The position numbers and the translations under genes are program-made. A stretch of 36,889 nucleotides of DNA from an uncultured Verrucomicrobiota bacterium (GTDB taxonomy: Bacteria > Verrucomicrobiota > Kiritimatiellia > RFP12 > UBA3636): assembly GCA_946534105.1 (NCBI GenBank), contig CAMNCG010000012.1:1-36889 (forward strand), in the 5' to 3' direction. Below the pieces are notes generated by a model. It searched no databases. It was not told the DNA's origin and worked only from the letters and a program-made list of their open reading frames with translations. Positions 21,732-29,495 of the stretch are shown one piece after another (position 1 is the first letter of the stretch; each line of letters begins with the position of its first letter).

Positions 21732-21885
21732 GTTTCAGGTTTCAGGTTTCAAGTTTCAGGTTTCAGGTTTCAAGTTTCAGGTTTCAAGTTTCAGGTTTCA
21801 GGTTTCAGGTTTCAAGTTTCAGGTTTTAGGTTTCAAGTTTCAGGTTTTAGGTTTTTGGTTTCAGGTTTGTTAGGTTTCAGGTTTT
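21730..21885 (+). repeat. right heptamer array: 19 contiguous units plus 3 more after a slip
   Basis: Units of AGGTTTC, AAGTTTC or AGGTTTT run in register from 21730 to 21862. They are followed by AGGTTTG, two extra bases, and AGGTTTC AGGTTTT up to 21885. The first unit supplies the last two bases of the TAG stop codon (21729-21731). Orientation and variant set match the left array, not the middle one. Confidence 0.97.
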
Positions 21886-21931
21886 AGGGGGCGGGGTCGG
21901 TTTTTGGGCGGTTTTTCGTTTTTCTGAGGAA

Positions 21932-23113
21932 ATGGCGGGATTTTTCGACATTGTGTTGTTGCTGCGGCTTTCGTACGGGTCGGGGCGCGACGTTTTGCAC
22001 GGGTTTTCGACGGCGGTCCGGCGGGATCGGCTGAACTGGCGGCTGCACGTCGTGAACTTCGAGCTCGGCCGCGCCGCCGAAGACGTGCGGAGAATCGTGG
22101 AATCCGGCGCCGACGGCATCGTGGCGCACGGTCTTTCCGGCGGCGTCGGCGCCGTCGCGGCCGCGTTCGGCGGCCCGGTCGTCGTGATCGGTCCGCGCGT
22201 GCAAAACGCCTCCTTGGAATCGGCGCACGCGGGGCCGCTCGCCTTCGTCGATGCCGACAACGCCGCGATCGCCCGGGCCGGAGCCGCGCATCTGCTCACC
22301 CTGGGGCGCGTCCGGAGCTACGCCTTCATCGCCAAGGGTCCGGCGTCCCCCCGATTCGCGGCGTTCCGCGCGGCGCTGGAGCCGCGCCACGGTCCCGTGG
22401 CGCTCATCGTCCCCGCCGCCTCGGACGCCGAAACGTACGAGGAATCCCTGACTCGCCAGCTGCTCGCGCTCCCCAAACCCGCGGCCGTCATGGCCGAGAA
22501 GGACGAACTCGCTCGTCTCGCGCTCGAAGCGGCCGCCGGCGTCGGCATCAAGGTGCCGAAGCAGATGGCGCTGCTCGGCGTGGACAACGACGAGCTGCTC
22601 TGCGAAACCGCCGATCCGCCGCTGTCGAGCGTCGCGGTCGACCACGAGCGCCTCGGCGCGCTCGCCGTCGAGGCGCTGAAGAAGCTTTTCGCGCATCCCG
22701 ACGCGCCCCCCTTTGAACTCCTCGCTCCCGCAACGGGCGTGGTGGAGCGCCAGAGCGCGAGGCCCGTGGCGCCGGCCGCCGCGCTGGCGGAGCGCGCGGC
22801 GGCGTTCATCCGGCACAACGCCGTGAAAGGGATCGGAGCCGTGGACGTGGCGGCGTACCTCGGCGTGTCCCGGAGTCTCGCCGACCTGCGCTTCCGCCAG
22901 GTCCACGGGGAAAGCATGCTCGGGATGATTCTGCGGCTGCGGCTCGAAGCCGTGAAGAAAAAGCTGCGCGAAACCGATCTTCCGATCGGGCAGGTGACGG
23001 CGTCGTGCGGCTTCGGTTCGGAATCGCGGGCGAAGCACCTTTTCAAGGAGCGCTTCGGTCTTTCGATGCGCGAGTGGCGCCGCCACCGGCGCGATGCGGC
23101 CTACGACGGATAG
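21932..23113 (+). CDS. XylR-type regulator: LacI-like sugar-binding domain plus AraC HTH
   Basis: 393 residues. Residues ~1-270 form a periplasmic-binding-protein-like sensor (GRDVLHGFSTAVRR, GADGIVAHG, VFVDADN-like LAFVDADNAAIARAGAAHL, MALLGVDNDELLCETADPPLSSVAVDHERLGALAVEAL). Residues ~285-390 are an AraC HTH (VDVAAYLGVSRSLADLRFRQVHGESM ... GQVTASCGFGSESRAKHLFKERFGLSMREWR). This domain order defines XylR-type activators of pentose or oligosaccharide use in the Bacteroidetes and PVC groups. GAGGA at 21926-21930 lies only 1 nt before the ATG, unusually close. No promoter is seen between the right array and the ATG, so read-through from 20813-20841 is possible. It probably controls the glycosidase genes by sensing their product. 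The tail overlaps the convergent ligase gene by 13 bp. Confidence 0.88.
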   Translation: MAGFFDIVLLLRLSYGSGRDVLHGFSTAVRRDRLNWRLHVVNFELGRAAEDVRRIVESGADGIVAHGLSGGVGAVAAAFGGPVVVIGPRVQNASLESAHAGPLAFVDADNAAIARAGAAHLLTLGRVRSYAFIAKGPASPRFAAFRAALEPRHGPVALIVPAASDAETYEESLTRQLLALPKPAAVMAEKDELARLALEAAAGVGIKVPKQMALLGVDNDELLCETADPPLSSVAVDHERLGALAVEALKKLFAHPDAPPFELLAPATGVVERQSARPVAPAAALAERAAAFIRHNAVKGIGAVDVAAYLGVSRSLADLRFRQVHGESMLGMILRLRLEAVKKKLRETDLPIGQVTASCGFGSESRAKHLFKERFGLSMREWRRHRRDAAYDG

Positions 23114-24501
23114 CGGCCGGCGGCGAGGCCGAGCGAGAGGGCGTAGAGCAGCACGATTTCCGAATCGGCGAGGTTGTACTCCACGAGCGAGTACAGGACG
23201 AGCGCCAGGAGGAACGCCGGGGCGGCGAGCGCCGCGGCCCCCGCGCCGGGGGCGCGGGCCGCGCGGACGGCCGCGGCGAGCGCGGCCGCCATCCAGAGCG
23301 CCCAGACCGCGGGGCCGGGCCAGCCGAAATCCACCCACGTCTGCAGCGGCGTGCAGTGCACGTGCGTGCGGCCGACCTCGACGCGCACTTCGCCGCCGGA
23401 GCGCGCGCGGTCGATTTCGACCATCTTCCCGTACGTGAGGGACCGGAAGCCGATGCCGCGCGGGTACTGGCGGTGGAGCTCCGGCGCCACGACGAGCCAC
23501 ATCCGGGCGCGTCCGCCCCTTTGGAGTGAAAATTCCGAGGGGATCTGCGCAAAGCGGCCGCGCACCTGCGGCACGGCGAGCGCGGCGAGGGCGACGAGCG
23601 CCAGCGCGAGGAGCGCCCGGCGCGCCCGGAAGCGCGCGGCGAGGATCGTCGCGGCCGCGACGACCGCGACGACGGCGATCGGGCCGCGCTTGCACGTGGC
23701 GAAAAGCCCCGCGAGCGCGACCGCGCCGGCCGCGGCGTCCCGCGCGAGGGCGCGGCGGTCCCCGCGGCGCGCCGCGGCGAGGCAGAGCGCGAGCGCGGCG
23801 AGCGCGCCGAGCATGAGGCGCTGGGCGTCGGCCATGGTGCCGCGCTTGGCGAGCGCGGCGCCGAACGTGTCGGCCTTCCAGCCGCCCGAATGCGCCCACT
23901 TGAGGAGAGGCTCGGCGTCGAGCGCCTCGCGCGCGGCGATGAACTGGGCCACGGTCTTTCGTTTCGGCTGCAGCGCCTCGTACCGGGCGGGGTCGAGGAG
24001 GCCGAGCGATTCGGCGCGGCGGACGACCGTCTTTTCGCGCGGCGAAAGCGCGGTGGGATCGGCGACGCTCGCGGCGAGCGCGGCGCGGGAGGGCAGGGCC
24101 GCTTCGAGCCACGCCTCGACCGGATGCGCGACCGCGATCCAGAGCCCGGTCGCCGCGGCGCCGAGCGCGAAGGCGCGGACGATCCTTTCCGCGTGCGCGG
24201 AGCCGCGCCCGGCCTCGGCCGCGACGGCGAGGAGCCCGGCCGTCCAGGCGAGTTTCGACAGCTTCCGCAGGCCGCGCGCGGGCTCGAGGAGCGGGTCCGT
24301 GATCGTCGCGGCCGCCACTGCCGAAACGATGGCGGCGAGGACGAAAAACGCGGCCCATCCGAGGAACGCTGGGGACTTCGCCGCGCGCGCGAGCGCGGCG
24401 CGCCCGGAGCGCGAGCGAAGCTCCAGAAGGAGCGCCACGAGGAGGAAGGCGCGGCCCAGCGGCAGCGAAATCCCGGCGAAGAAGGCGAACGCGGCGGCCA
24501 T
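23101..24501 (-). CDS. O-antigen ligase / polymerase-like (Wzy_C/WaaL family) membrane protein
   Basis: 466 residues with about ten hydrophobic segments and a large hydrophilic loop at ~135-205 (LSPREKTVVRRAESLG ... LLKWAHSGGWKADTFGAAL). The family signature lies in the second half: GGRARMWLVVAPELHRQYPRGIGFRSL (RxxMW...P.G.GF) and THVHCTPLQTWVDFGWPG (HxH...L...G.PG), the positions of the key Arg and His residues of WaaL-type enzymes. It should transfer or polymerise lipid-linked glycans at the periplasmic face of the inner membrane. It starts 1 nt after the scpB stop, so it is probably co-transcribed with scpA-scpB although functionally unrelated. Confidence 0.75.
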   Translation of the reverse strand: MAAAFAFFAGISLPLGRAFLLVALLLELRSRSGRAALARAAKSPAFLGWAAFFVLAAIVSAVAAATITDPLLEPARGLRKLSKLAWTAGLLAVAAEAGRGSAHAERIVRAFALGAAATGLWIAVAHPVEAWLEAALPSRAALAASVADPTALSPREKTVVRRAESLGLLDPARYEALQPKRKTVAQFIAAREALDAEPLLKWAHSGGWKADTFGAALAKRGTMADAQRLMLGALAALALCLAAARRGDRRALARDAAAGAVALAGLFATCKRGPIAVVAVVAAATILAARFRARRALLALALVALAALAVPQVRGRFAQIPSEFSLQRGGRARMWLVVAPELHRQYPRGIGFRSLTYGKMVEIDRARSGGEVRVEVGRTHVHCTPLQTWVDFGWPGPAVWALWMAAALAAAVRAARAPGAGAAALAAPAFLLALVLYSLVEYNLADSEIVLLYALSLGLAAGRYPS

Positions 24502-24502
24502 G

Positions 24503-25312
24503 CTACTTGACGGTCATCGAGAACTGCGCCTGTTCGGGCCTTTTCGCGCCCTCGCGGTCGCGGGAAAGTTCGCTCGCGCCCTCGACGGCGTCGAGATCGT
24601 CGAGGCTCTTGAGTCCGAAATGTTCGAGAAAAGCCGGGGTGGTGCCGAAAAGGAACGGCCGGCCCGGCAGGTCGCTGCGCCCGACGATGCGGACGAGCTG
24701 CATCTCCATGAGCGCCTTCACCACGTGCCCGGCGTTGACGCCGCGGACGCTCTCGATCTCCGAGCGCGAGACCGGCTGGCGCCACGCGATGATCGCGAGC
24801 GTCTCCACGGCCGGGCGGGAAAGCGTGGTCGCGCGGCCCTTGCCCATCATCTGGCGGAGCCACGGGCCGCACTGCGCGCCGCTCATGAACCGGTAGCCGC
24901 CGTTCACCTCCGCCAGCTCGAACCCGATGTCGGCCTTCGCGAGCCGTTCGCGGAGCTCGGAAACCGCCTTGCGGATTTCGGACGGCGGGCAGATCTTGGA
25001 CGGCGGCGCGGCGGAGGCCTTCTTCTCCCCGGCCGCGCGCGCGGCGAGCGCCGCGTCGCGGGCGGCGTCGGCCTCGGCCTTCGGCACGACCGACACGGCG
25101 CGGCCGGCGGCGAGGTCCGCCTCGGCCTGGACCGCGGCGAGCTCGGCGTCGGAAACGTCCGGCGCCTCGGCGGACTGCGCGCGGCGCGCGAGCTCGACGT
25201 CCTCGACGATCTTGTGCAGCTCCGCCGGCGTGAGCGGATGGTCGGCCCCGAGGACGAGCGCCCCGACGATGGCGCGGAGCGCCACGTCGGAATCGGATTC
25301 ATGATTCCACAC
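24503..25312 (-). CDS. scpB: segregation and condensation protein ScpB, with an Ala-rich insert
   Basis: 269 residues. It is the winged-helix partner of ScpA in the SMC-ScpAB chromosome condensation complex. The first wing (LRAIVGALVLGADHPLTPAELHKIVED) and the second (LSRPAVETLAIIAWRQPVSRSEIESVRGVNAGHVVKALMEMQLVRIVGRSDLPGRPFLFGTTPAFLEHFGLKSLDDL) are highly conserved. Between them residues ~45-105 form an Ala/Glu-rich insert (AELAAVQAEADLAAGRAV...KKASAAPPS) absent from ordinary ~190-residue ScpB. A C-terminal extension of ~25 residues is also present. The start overlaps the end of scpA by 14 bp. Confidence 0.92.
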   Translation of the reverse strand: MWNHESDSDVALRAIVGALVLGADHPLTPAELHKIVEDVELARRAQSAEAPDVSDAELAAVQAEADLAAGRAVSVVPKAEADAARDAALAARAAGEKKASAAPPSKICPPSEIRKAVSELRERLAKADIGFELAEVNGGYRFMSGAQCGPWLRQMMGKGRATTLSRPAVETLAIIAWRQPVSRSEIESVRGVNAGHVVKALMEMQLVRIVGRSDLPGRPFLFGTTPAFLEHFGLKSLDDLDAVEGASELSRDREGAKRPEQAQFSMTVK

Positions 25313-26117
25313 GGTCCGATCCTCCGATCACGGGCCTTGCCTCGCCGGCCGGGCCGGGGGCGTCCTCGCGGAAGCGCTCGACGACGATTTCGCCGAACGC
25401 GGCGTCCTGCGACGCCACGATCTGCCGCAGGCGCAGCAGCTCCAGCAGCGCGAGGAACGTGACGATGATTTCGCCGCGCGGCGACGCGGGCGAGAACAGG
25501 GTGGAAAACCCGATGCGGCCGGCGCTTTCGGTGCGGACGAGGATTTCGTCGATCTTGTCCGAGACGCGCCACTTCGCCGGCTCGATTTCGCCGATCGGCT
25601 CCACGGGGGCGCGGGCGAGGACGTCCTGGAACGCGTGCAGCAGGTCGAAGAGCCCGATGTCGCCGAGCGATTTTTCGTCCTTCGCGAGCGCGGTCTCCGG
25701 CAGGAGGGGGGCGCCGGCCGGCGCAAACATGTTCTGCTGGCGGCGTTCGCGCTCCAGGAGCGCGGAGGCGGCGTCCTTGAACTTCTTGTAGTCGAGAAGC
25801 TGCCGCACGAGGTCCCAGCGCGGGTCCTTGCCCTCCTCCCCCTCGTCGGCGGCCTCGTCCCCCCTCGCCTCCGGCGGCAGGAGCATCCGGCTCTTGATGT
25901 AGGAGAGCGTGGCGGCCATCACGAGAAACTCGCCGGCCATGTTGAGGTCGAGCATCTCCATCGTGCGGATGTACTCGGCGTACTCGTCGGCGATCCGCGC
26001 GATGGGGATGTCCGTGATCTCCAGCTCGTCCTTGCGGATGAGGTAGAGCAGGAGATCCAACGGGCCCTCGAAGACTTCGAGGTTGACCTTGTAGTCGTCT
26101 TGTTGGAGTTGAAGCAT
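25299..26117 (-). CDS. scpA: segregation and condensation protein ScpA
   Basis: 272 residues from the ATG at 26117. It is the kleisin subunit that closes the SMC ring. The start is set by the family N-terminus DYKVNLEVFEGPLDLLLYLIRKDELEITDIPIARIADEYAEYI (residues 8-50), followed by the MAATLSYIKSRMLLP helix. The C-terminal winged helix includes GEIIVTFLALLELLRLRQIVASQDAAFGEIVVERF. The open frame continues upstream for 67 codons, but this lies over the divergent promoter region and is not coding. A -10 box ends 7 nt before the ATG and no Shine-Dalgarno is present, so a leaderless mRNA is likely. Confidence 0.93.
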   Translation of the reverse strand: MLQLQQDDYKVNLEVFEGPLDLLLYLIRKDELEITDIPIARIADEYAEYIRTMEMLDLNMAGEFLVMAATLSYIKSRMLLPPEARGDEAADEGEEGKDPRWDLVRQLLDYKKFKDAASALLERERRQQNMFAPAGAPLLPETALAKDEKSLGDIGLFDLLHAFQDVLARAPVEPIGEIEPAKWRVSDKIDEILVRTESAGRIGFSTLFSPASPRGEIIVTFLALLELLRLRQIVASQDAAFGEIVVERFREDAPGPAGEARPVIGGSDRVES

Positions 26118-26124
26118 GCGCCGA

Positions 26125-26133
26125 AGTCTAGCA
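26125..26133 (-). promoter_or_regulatory. extended -10 promoter of scpA, probably leaderless
   Basis: On the minus strand TGC-TAGACT is an extended -10 element (26133-26125). The spacing from its last base to the ATG at 26117 is 7 nt, so the +1 base would be the A of ATG or its neighbour. The -35 region is weak, as expected for extended -10 promoters. Confidence 0.6.
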
Positions 26134-26167
26134 CAATCGGTCCGGACGCGCATTTTTTCCGCTTCTA

Positions 26168-26176
26168 TGCTAGAAT
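26168..26176 (+). promoter_or_regulatory. extended -10 promoter of the yajC-secDF cluster
   Basis: TGC-TAGAAT, an extended -10 element facing yajC, with no good -35. The start near 26183 gives a leader of about 87 nt. It forms a near mirror image of the divergent scpA element (8 of 9 bases). Confidence 0.6.
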
Positions 26177-26269
26177 GCACTTCCGGCGCGGCGCTTCTGC
26201 CGGGTTTCAAGACCCCTTTCCGGCCCGATTCGGCGCGTCCATTCAACGTTCCCATTCCGAATTCCAGCC

Positions 26270-26638
26270 ATGTTTCCGATTCTCGCACAGGCGGCGTCCG
26301 GCGCCGCGCAGGCGCCATCCCCCTCCCCGCTCGCGAACCCGATGGTCCTGATGGTCCTCATGTTCGCGGTCTTCTATTTCCTGATGATCCGGCCTCAGCA
26401 GCGCCGCGAAAAGGAGCGCAAGGAACAGATCGCCTCGATGCGCGCCGGCACGAAGGTGCTCTTCTGCGGCGGGATGATCGGCACGGTCTCCGAAGTCCGC
26501 GAAAGCACCTTCCTCGTCGAAGTCGCGAAGGGCGTCTGCGTTGAAGTCGCCCGCGCCGCGGTCGAGCGCCCGCTGGACGACAAGCCGGCCGCCGCTCCGG
26601 CGGGCGGCGGCGGGGCCGACCCGCAGCGCAGGCGCTGA
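26270..26638 (+). CDS. yajC: preprotein translocase subunit YajC
   Basis: 122 residues. One membrane segment lies at about residues 25-43 (MVLMVLMFAVFYFLMIRPQQRREKE), the hallmark RPQ motif directly after it, then a small cytoplasmic domain (VLFCGGMIGTVSEVRESTFLVEVAKGVCVEVARAAV). It associates with SecDF at the inner membrane and assists Sec-dependent export. It stands directly upstream of secDF, the usual arrangement. The Pro/Gly/Ala-rich tail is variable. No Shine-Dalgarno is seen. Confidence 0.95.
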   Translation: MFPILAQAASGAAQAPSPSPLANPMVLMVLMFAVFYFLMIRPQQRREKERKEQIASMRAGTKVLFCGGMIGTVSEVRESTFLVEVAKGVCVEVARAAVERPLDDKPAAAPAGGGGADPQRRR

Positions 26639-26683
26639 AAAGCGCGAAACCGAGATTTTCAACCCGAAAGCAATCCAAAAAGC

Positions 26684-29401
26684 ATGAAATCGCAACTCTG
26701 GTGGAAGTGGCTTGTCGTGGCCTTTCTGACGGTCACATCCCTCTATCTCGTGACGCCTCTCTCCGAAAAACTCCGTCTCGGCCTCGACCTCCGGGGCGGC
26801 TCCAGCATGACCGTCGAGCTCGACGGCGCGGCGCTCCGCGAAATGGTGAAGGACGAGAATCCCGAAGCCTCCGAGGAGCAGATCGACAAGGCGGTGGCGG
26901 ACGCCACGGCGGCGGCCGACGAAACGGCCGTCGAGATCATCCGCAGCCGCATCGACTCGCTCGGCACCGAGGAGCCCGTCATCACGAAGGGCAAGAACGG
27001 CCGCATCTACGTGCAGATGCCCGGCGCCTCCGCCGAGCAGCGCGCGCGCGCCGAGTCCCTCATCAAGTCGGTCGCGTTTCTCGACTTCCGCCTCGTCTCC
27101 GTCCGTTCCGCCGAGAAGGCCGCCCGCCTCCTCGACCGCGGTTCGGCCCCGCGCGGCTACAAGATCGCGGACATGGGCGAAGCCGGCCAGTGCTACGTGC
27201 GCGACCGGTCGGTCCCGGAGCCCGACCCGCGCTCCCTGCGCACGTTCGGCGATCCCGATCCCGGCTACATCTTCGCCCTGGAGAAGGACCGCGTCGGCAC
27301 GAGCGACGTCTATCGCCCGATCTACATCGAGCGTCGCGCGCGCATGACGGGCCGCTCGCTCTCCCGCGCCGGCGTGACGCACGACGACTACGGCCGCGTC
27401 CTCGTCTCCCTGAAGTTCGACGGCGAGGGCAAGCGCCGCTTTGCCGAGATCACGCGCAAGTACTGCGCCGTGCAAGGCGGCCGCGCCGGCCGCCAGCTCG
27501 CGATCGTGCTCGACGGCATCGTCTACTCCGCCCCCGTCCTTGACGAGCCGATCACCGGCGGCTCCGCCGTGATCCGCGGCTCCTTCACGCTCGAAGAGGC
27601 GCAGACCCTCAAGAACGTCCTCAACGCCGGCGCGATGCCCGCGCCGCTGAAGTTCCTCGGCAAGCGTTTCGTGAACCCGACGCTCGGCGAAGACTCGATC
27701 GCCGACGCCAAGGTCGCGATCTGCGTCGGCGTCGCCGCCGTCCTCCTCTTCATGGCGCTCTACTACCGCGCGATGGGCGTCGTCGCCGATCTCGCGCTCC
27801 TTCTCAACTTCATCCTGCTGCCGCTCGCGGCCGTGCTCGCCTCCGGACTGCTCTCGCAGTTTTCCAGCGACGCCACGATGTCCGGCGGTTCGCTCCTGCG
27901 CCTGCCGGTCCTCACCCTGCCGGGCATCGCCGGCATTCTGCTTTCCGTCGGCATGGCGGTGGACGCCAACGTGCTCATCTACGAGCGCACCCGCGAGGAG
28001 ACCGCGGCCGGCCGTCCCGGCTGGCCGGCGGTGATGGCCGGCTACCAGCGCGCGTTCTCCGCCATTTTCGACGGCAACCTCACGACCGTTCTCACGGGCG
28101 TCGTCCTGTTCGTGTTCGGCACCGGCCTCATCCGCGGCTTCGCCGTGACGCTCGTCGCCGGCATCGTCGCCTCGATGTTCACCGCGCTCTTCTTCACGCG
28201 CATCGTCTTCCAGAGCGCGCTCTCCGAGCAGACGCAGTGGAAGCCGAAGATGATGCAGGCCGTGAAGCCGGGCGTGAACATCCCGTTCATCGCCAATTCC
28301 CGCCGGTTCGCGACCCTCGCCGTCGCGGTCATCGTCGTCACGCTCGCCGTCACCGCCGTCCGCGGCTTCCGAAACCCGGCGTCCGTCTTCGGCGTCGACT
28401 TCACGGGCGGCGCTCGCGTTTCGTGGTCCGTGAAGCCGGCCATGGCGGCCACGGCGCAAGAAAGGACCGAAGGGACGGAAGGGACCGAAGGGACGGCCTC
28501 CGGGGCCGCGCCCGAAGCCGCTGCCGAAGCTTCCGCCGAAGCGGTGGCCGAAGCCGCTGCAGAGGCCGCGCCCGAAGCCGCTGCCGAAGCGGTCGCGGAA
28601 GACCTTTCGGAAGAGGCGAAGGCGCTTGCGGCCGATCACGGCGCGCTGCCCTCGCTCGCCTCGATTCGCGCGGCCGCGCAGGCCGCCGGCGTCGACGATG
28701 CCGAGCCGCAGTACCAGTTCTCGGACGGCGGCGCGTTTCTCGAAATCAAGACCGTCCTCACCGAGGTGAACGGCGTGGAAATTTCGGAGGTTCTGTCGAC
28801 CGCCCTCTCCGACACGTCGGATCCGGAGCTCGCCAAGGGCGAGTTCACGTACCTCGACATCGACTCGATCGGCTCCCAGATCGGTTCCGAGATGAAGAGC
28901 ACGGCGGTGAAGGCGATCGCGCTCTCGACGCTCATCATGCTCGTCTACATCGGCTTCCGCTTCGAGTTCGGCTTCGGCCTCGGCGCGATCATTGCGCTCG
29001 TGCACGACGTGCTGATCACGATCGGACTCTTCTCCTGCCTCGGCTTCCAGTTCAACCTCACGATCGTCGCGGCGCTCCTCACGATCGTCGGCTATGGCGT
29101 GAACGACACGATCGTCCTCTTCGACCGCGTCCGCGAAGAGCTGAAGCGCGATCAGAAGTCGTCCTTCCAGGACCTCGTGAACCGCTGCGTGAACCAGACG
29201 CTCTCGCGCACGGTCCTCACCTCCGCGACGACCGTGATCCCGGTGGCGGCGCTCATCGTCTTCTGCAAGGGCGACATCCGCGCCTTCGGCGTCTGCATGC
29301 TGATCGGCATCGTGGTGTCCACCTTCTCCTCGGTCTTCATCGCCTCGCCCGTGACGCTCGCCTGGTACAGGGGCAAGCGCCCGGCGTTCCAGAAGAACTA
29401 G
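26684..29401 (+). CDS. secDF: fused SecD-SecF protein-export membrane protein
   Basis: 905 residues. It uses the proton motive force to pull proteins through the SecYEG channel into the periplasm. SecD half: N-terminal TM, LRLGLDLRGGSSM (residues ~31-43), periplasmic domain, then the helical bundle with GIAGILLSVGMAVDANVLIYERTREE. SecF half from ~525: SVFGVDFTGGARVSW (~564), VYIGFRFEFGFGLGAIIALVHDVLITIGLF and GYGVNDTIVLFDRVREEL. The fused form occurs in several phyla including PVC bacteria. Odd feature: an acidic Ala/Glu linker (~590-645) inserted just after the SecF periplasmic motif, beginning with a TEG repeat from 9-bp DNA repeats. The linker should lie in the periplasm. Confidence 0.95.
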   Translation: MKSQLWWKWLVVAFLTVTSLYLVTPLSEKLRLGLDLRGGSSMTVELDGAALREMVKDENPEASEEQIDKAVADATAAADETAVEIIRSRIDSLGTEEPVITKGKNGRIYVQMPGASAEQRARAESLIKSVAFLDFRLVSVRSAEKAARLLDRGSAPRGYKIADMGEAGQCYVRDRSVPEPDPRSLRTFGDPDPGYIFALEKDRVGTSDVYRPIYIERRARMTGRSLSRAGVTHDDYGRVLVSLKFDGEGKRRFAEITRKYCAVQGGRAGRQLAIVLDGIVYSAPVLDEPITGGSAVIRGSFTLEEAQTLKNVLNAGAMPAPLKFLGKRFVNPTLGEDSIADAKVAICVGVAAVLLFMALYYRAMGVVADLALLLNFILLPLAAVLASGLLSQFSSDATMSGGSLLRLPVLTLPGIAGILLSVGMAVDANVLIYERTREETAAGRPGWPAVMAGYQRAFSAIFDGNLTTVLTGVVLFVFGTGLIRGFAVTLVAGIVASMFTALFFTRIVFQSALSEQTQWKPKMMQAVKPGVNIPFIANSRRFATLAVAVIVVTLAVTAVRGFRNPASVFGVDFTGGARVSWSVKPAMAATAQERTEGTEGTEGTASGAAPEAAAEASAEAVAEAAAEAAPEAAAEAVAEDLSEEAKALAADHGALPSLASIRAAAQAAGVDDAEPQYQFSDGGAFLEIKTVLTEVNGVEISEVLSTALSDTSDPELAKGEFTYLDIDSIGSQIGSEMKSTAVKAIALSTLIMLVYIGFRFEFGFGLGAIIALVHDVLITIGLFSCLGFQFNLTIVAALLTIVGYGVNDTIVLFDRVREELKRDQKSSFQDLVNRCVNQTLSRTVLTSATTVIPVAALIVFCKGDIRAFGVCMLIGIVVSTFSSVFIASPVTLAWYRGKRPAFQKN
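28460..28495 (+). repeat. four 9-bp tandem repeats within secDF
   Basis: Units GAAAGGACC, GAAGGGACG, GAAGGGACC, GAAGGGACG in perfect 9-bp register. They encode (T-E-G)n at the start of the acidic Ala/Glu linker in the SecF part. Being a multiple of three, copy-number changes would keep the frame. Confidence 0.85.
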
Positions 29402-29495
29402 CGCGGGGACGCCGCGCCGCCCGCGCTCCGGGACGCGGGCGGCGACCGACTCCGTTTCCCGGTTCGGAACACGCAGTGACAAGGAGAATCCAACC

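Larger units (their letters stand above)
20884..21885 (+). mobile_element. candidate repeat-bounded cassette: inverted heptamer arrays flanking a four-helix-bundle gene
   Basis: The middle array (CTGAAAC type) and right array (GGTTTCA type) form long imperfect terminal inverted repeats around a single gene, with the right array starting inside the gene's stop codon. The gene product belongs to the family encoded by intervening sequences in 23S rRNA genes, whose ends also form a long complementary stem. No transposase, integrase or clear target-site duplication is visible, so mobility is a hypothesis. Confidence 0.4.

Noticed and set aside
20454-21885. CRISPR array
   Set aside because: The unit is 7 bp with no spacers, and no cas gene is present.
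20461-21888. Open frames translating to FQVSGF / LKPETF-like repeat proteins on both strands
   Set aside because: They are read-through of 7-bp repeats, which leave all frames open and have no start signals. The arrays are non-coding repeats.
26118-26318. 67-codon N-terminal extension of scpA
   Set aside because: It covers the divergent promoter region and the yajC start, and the family N-terminus begins at the ATG at 26117.
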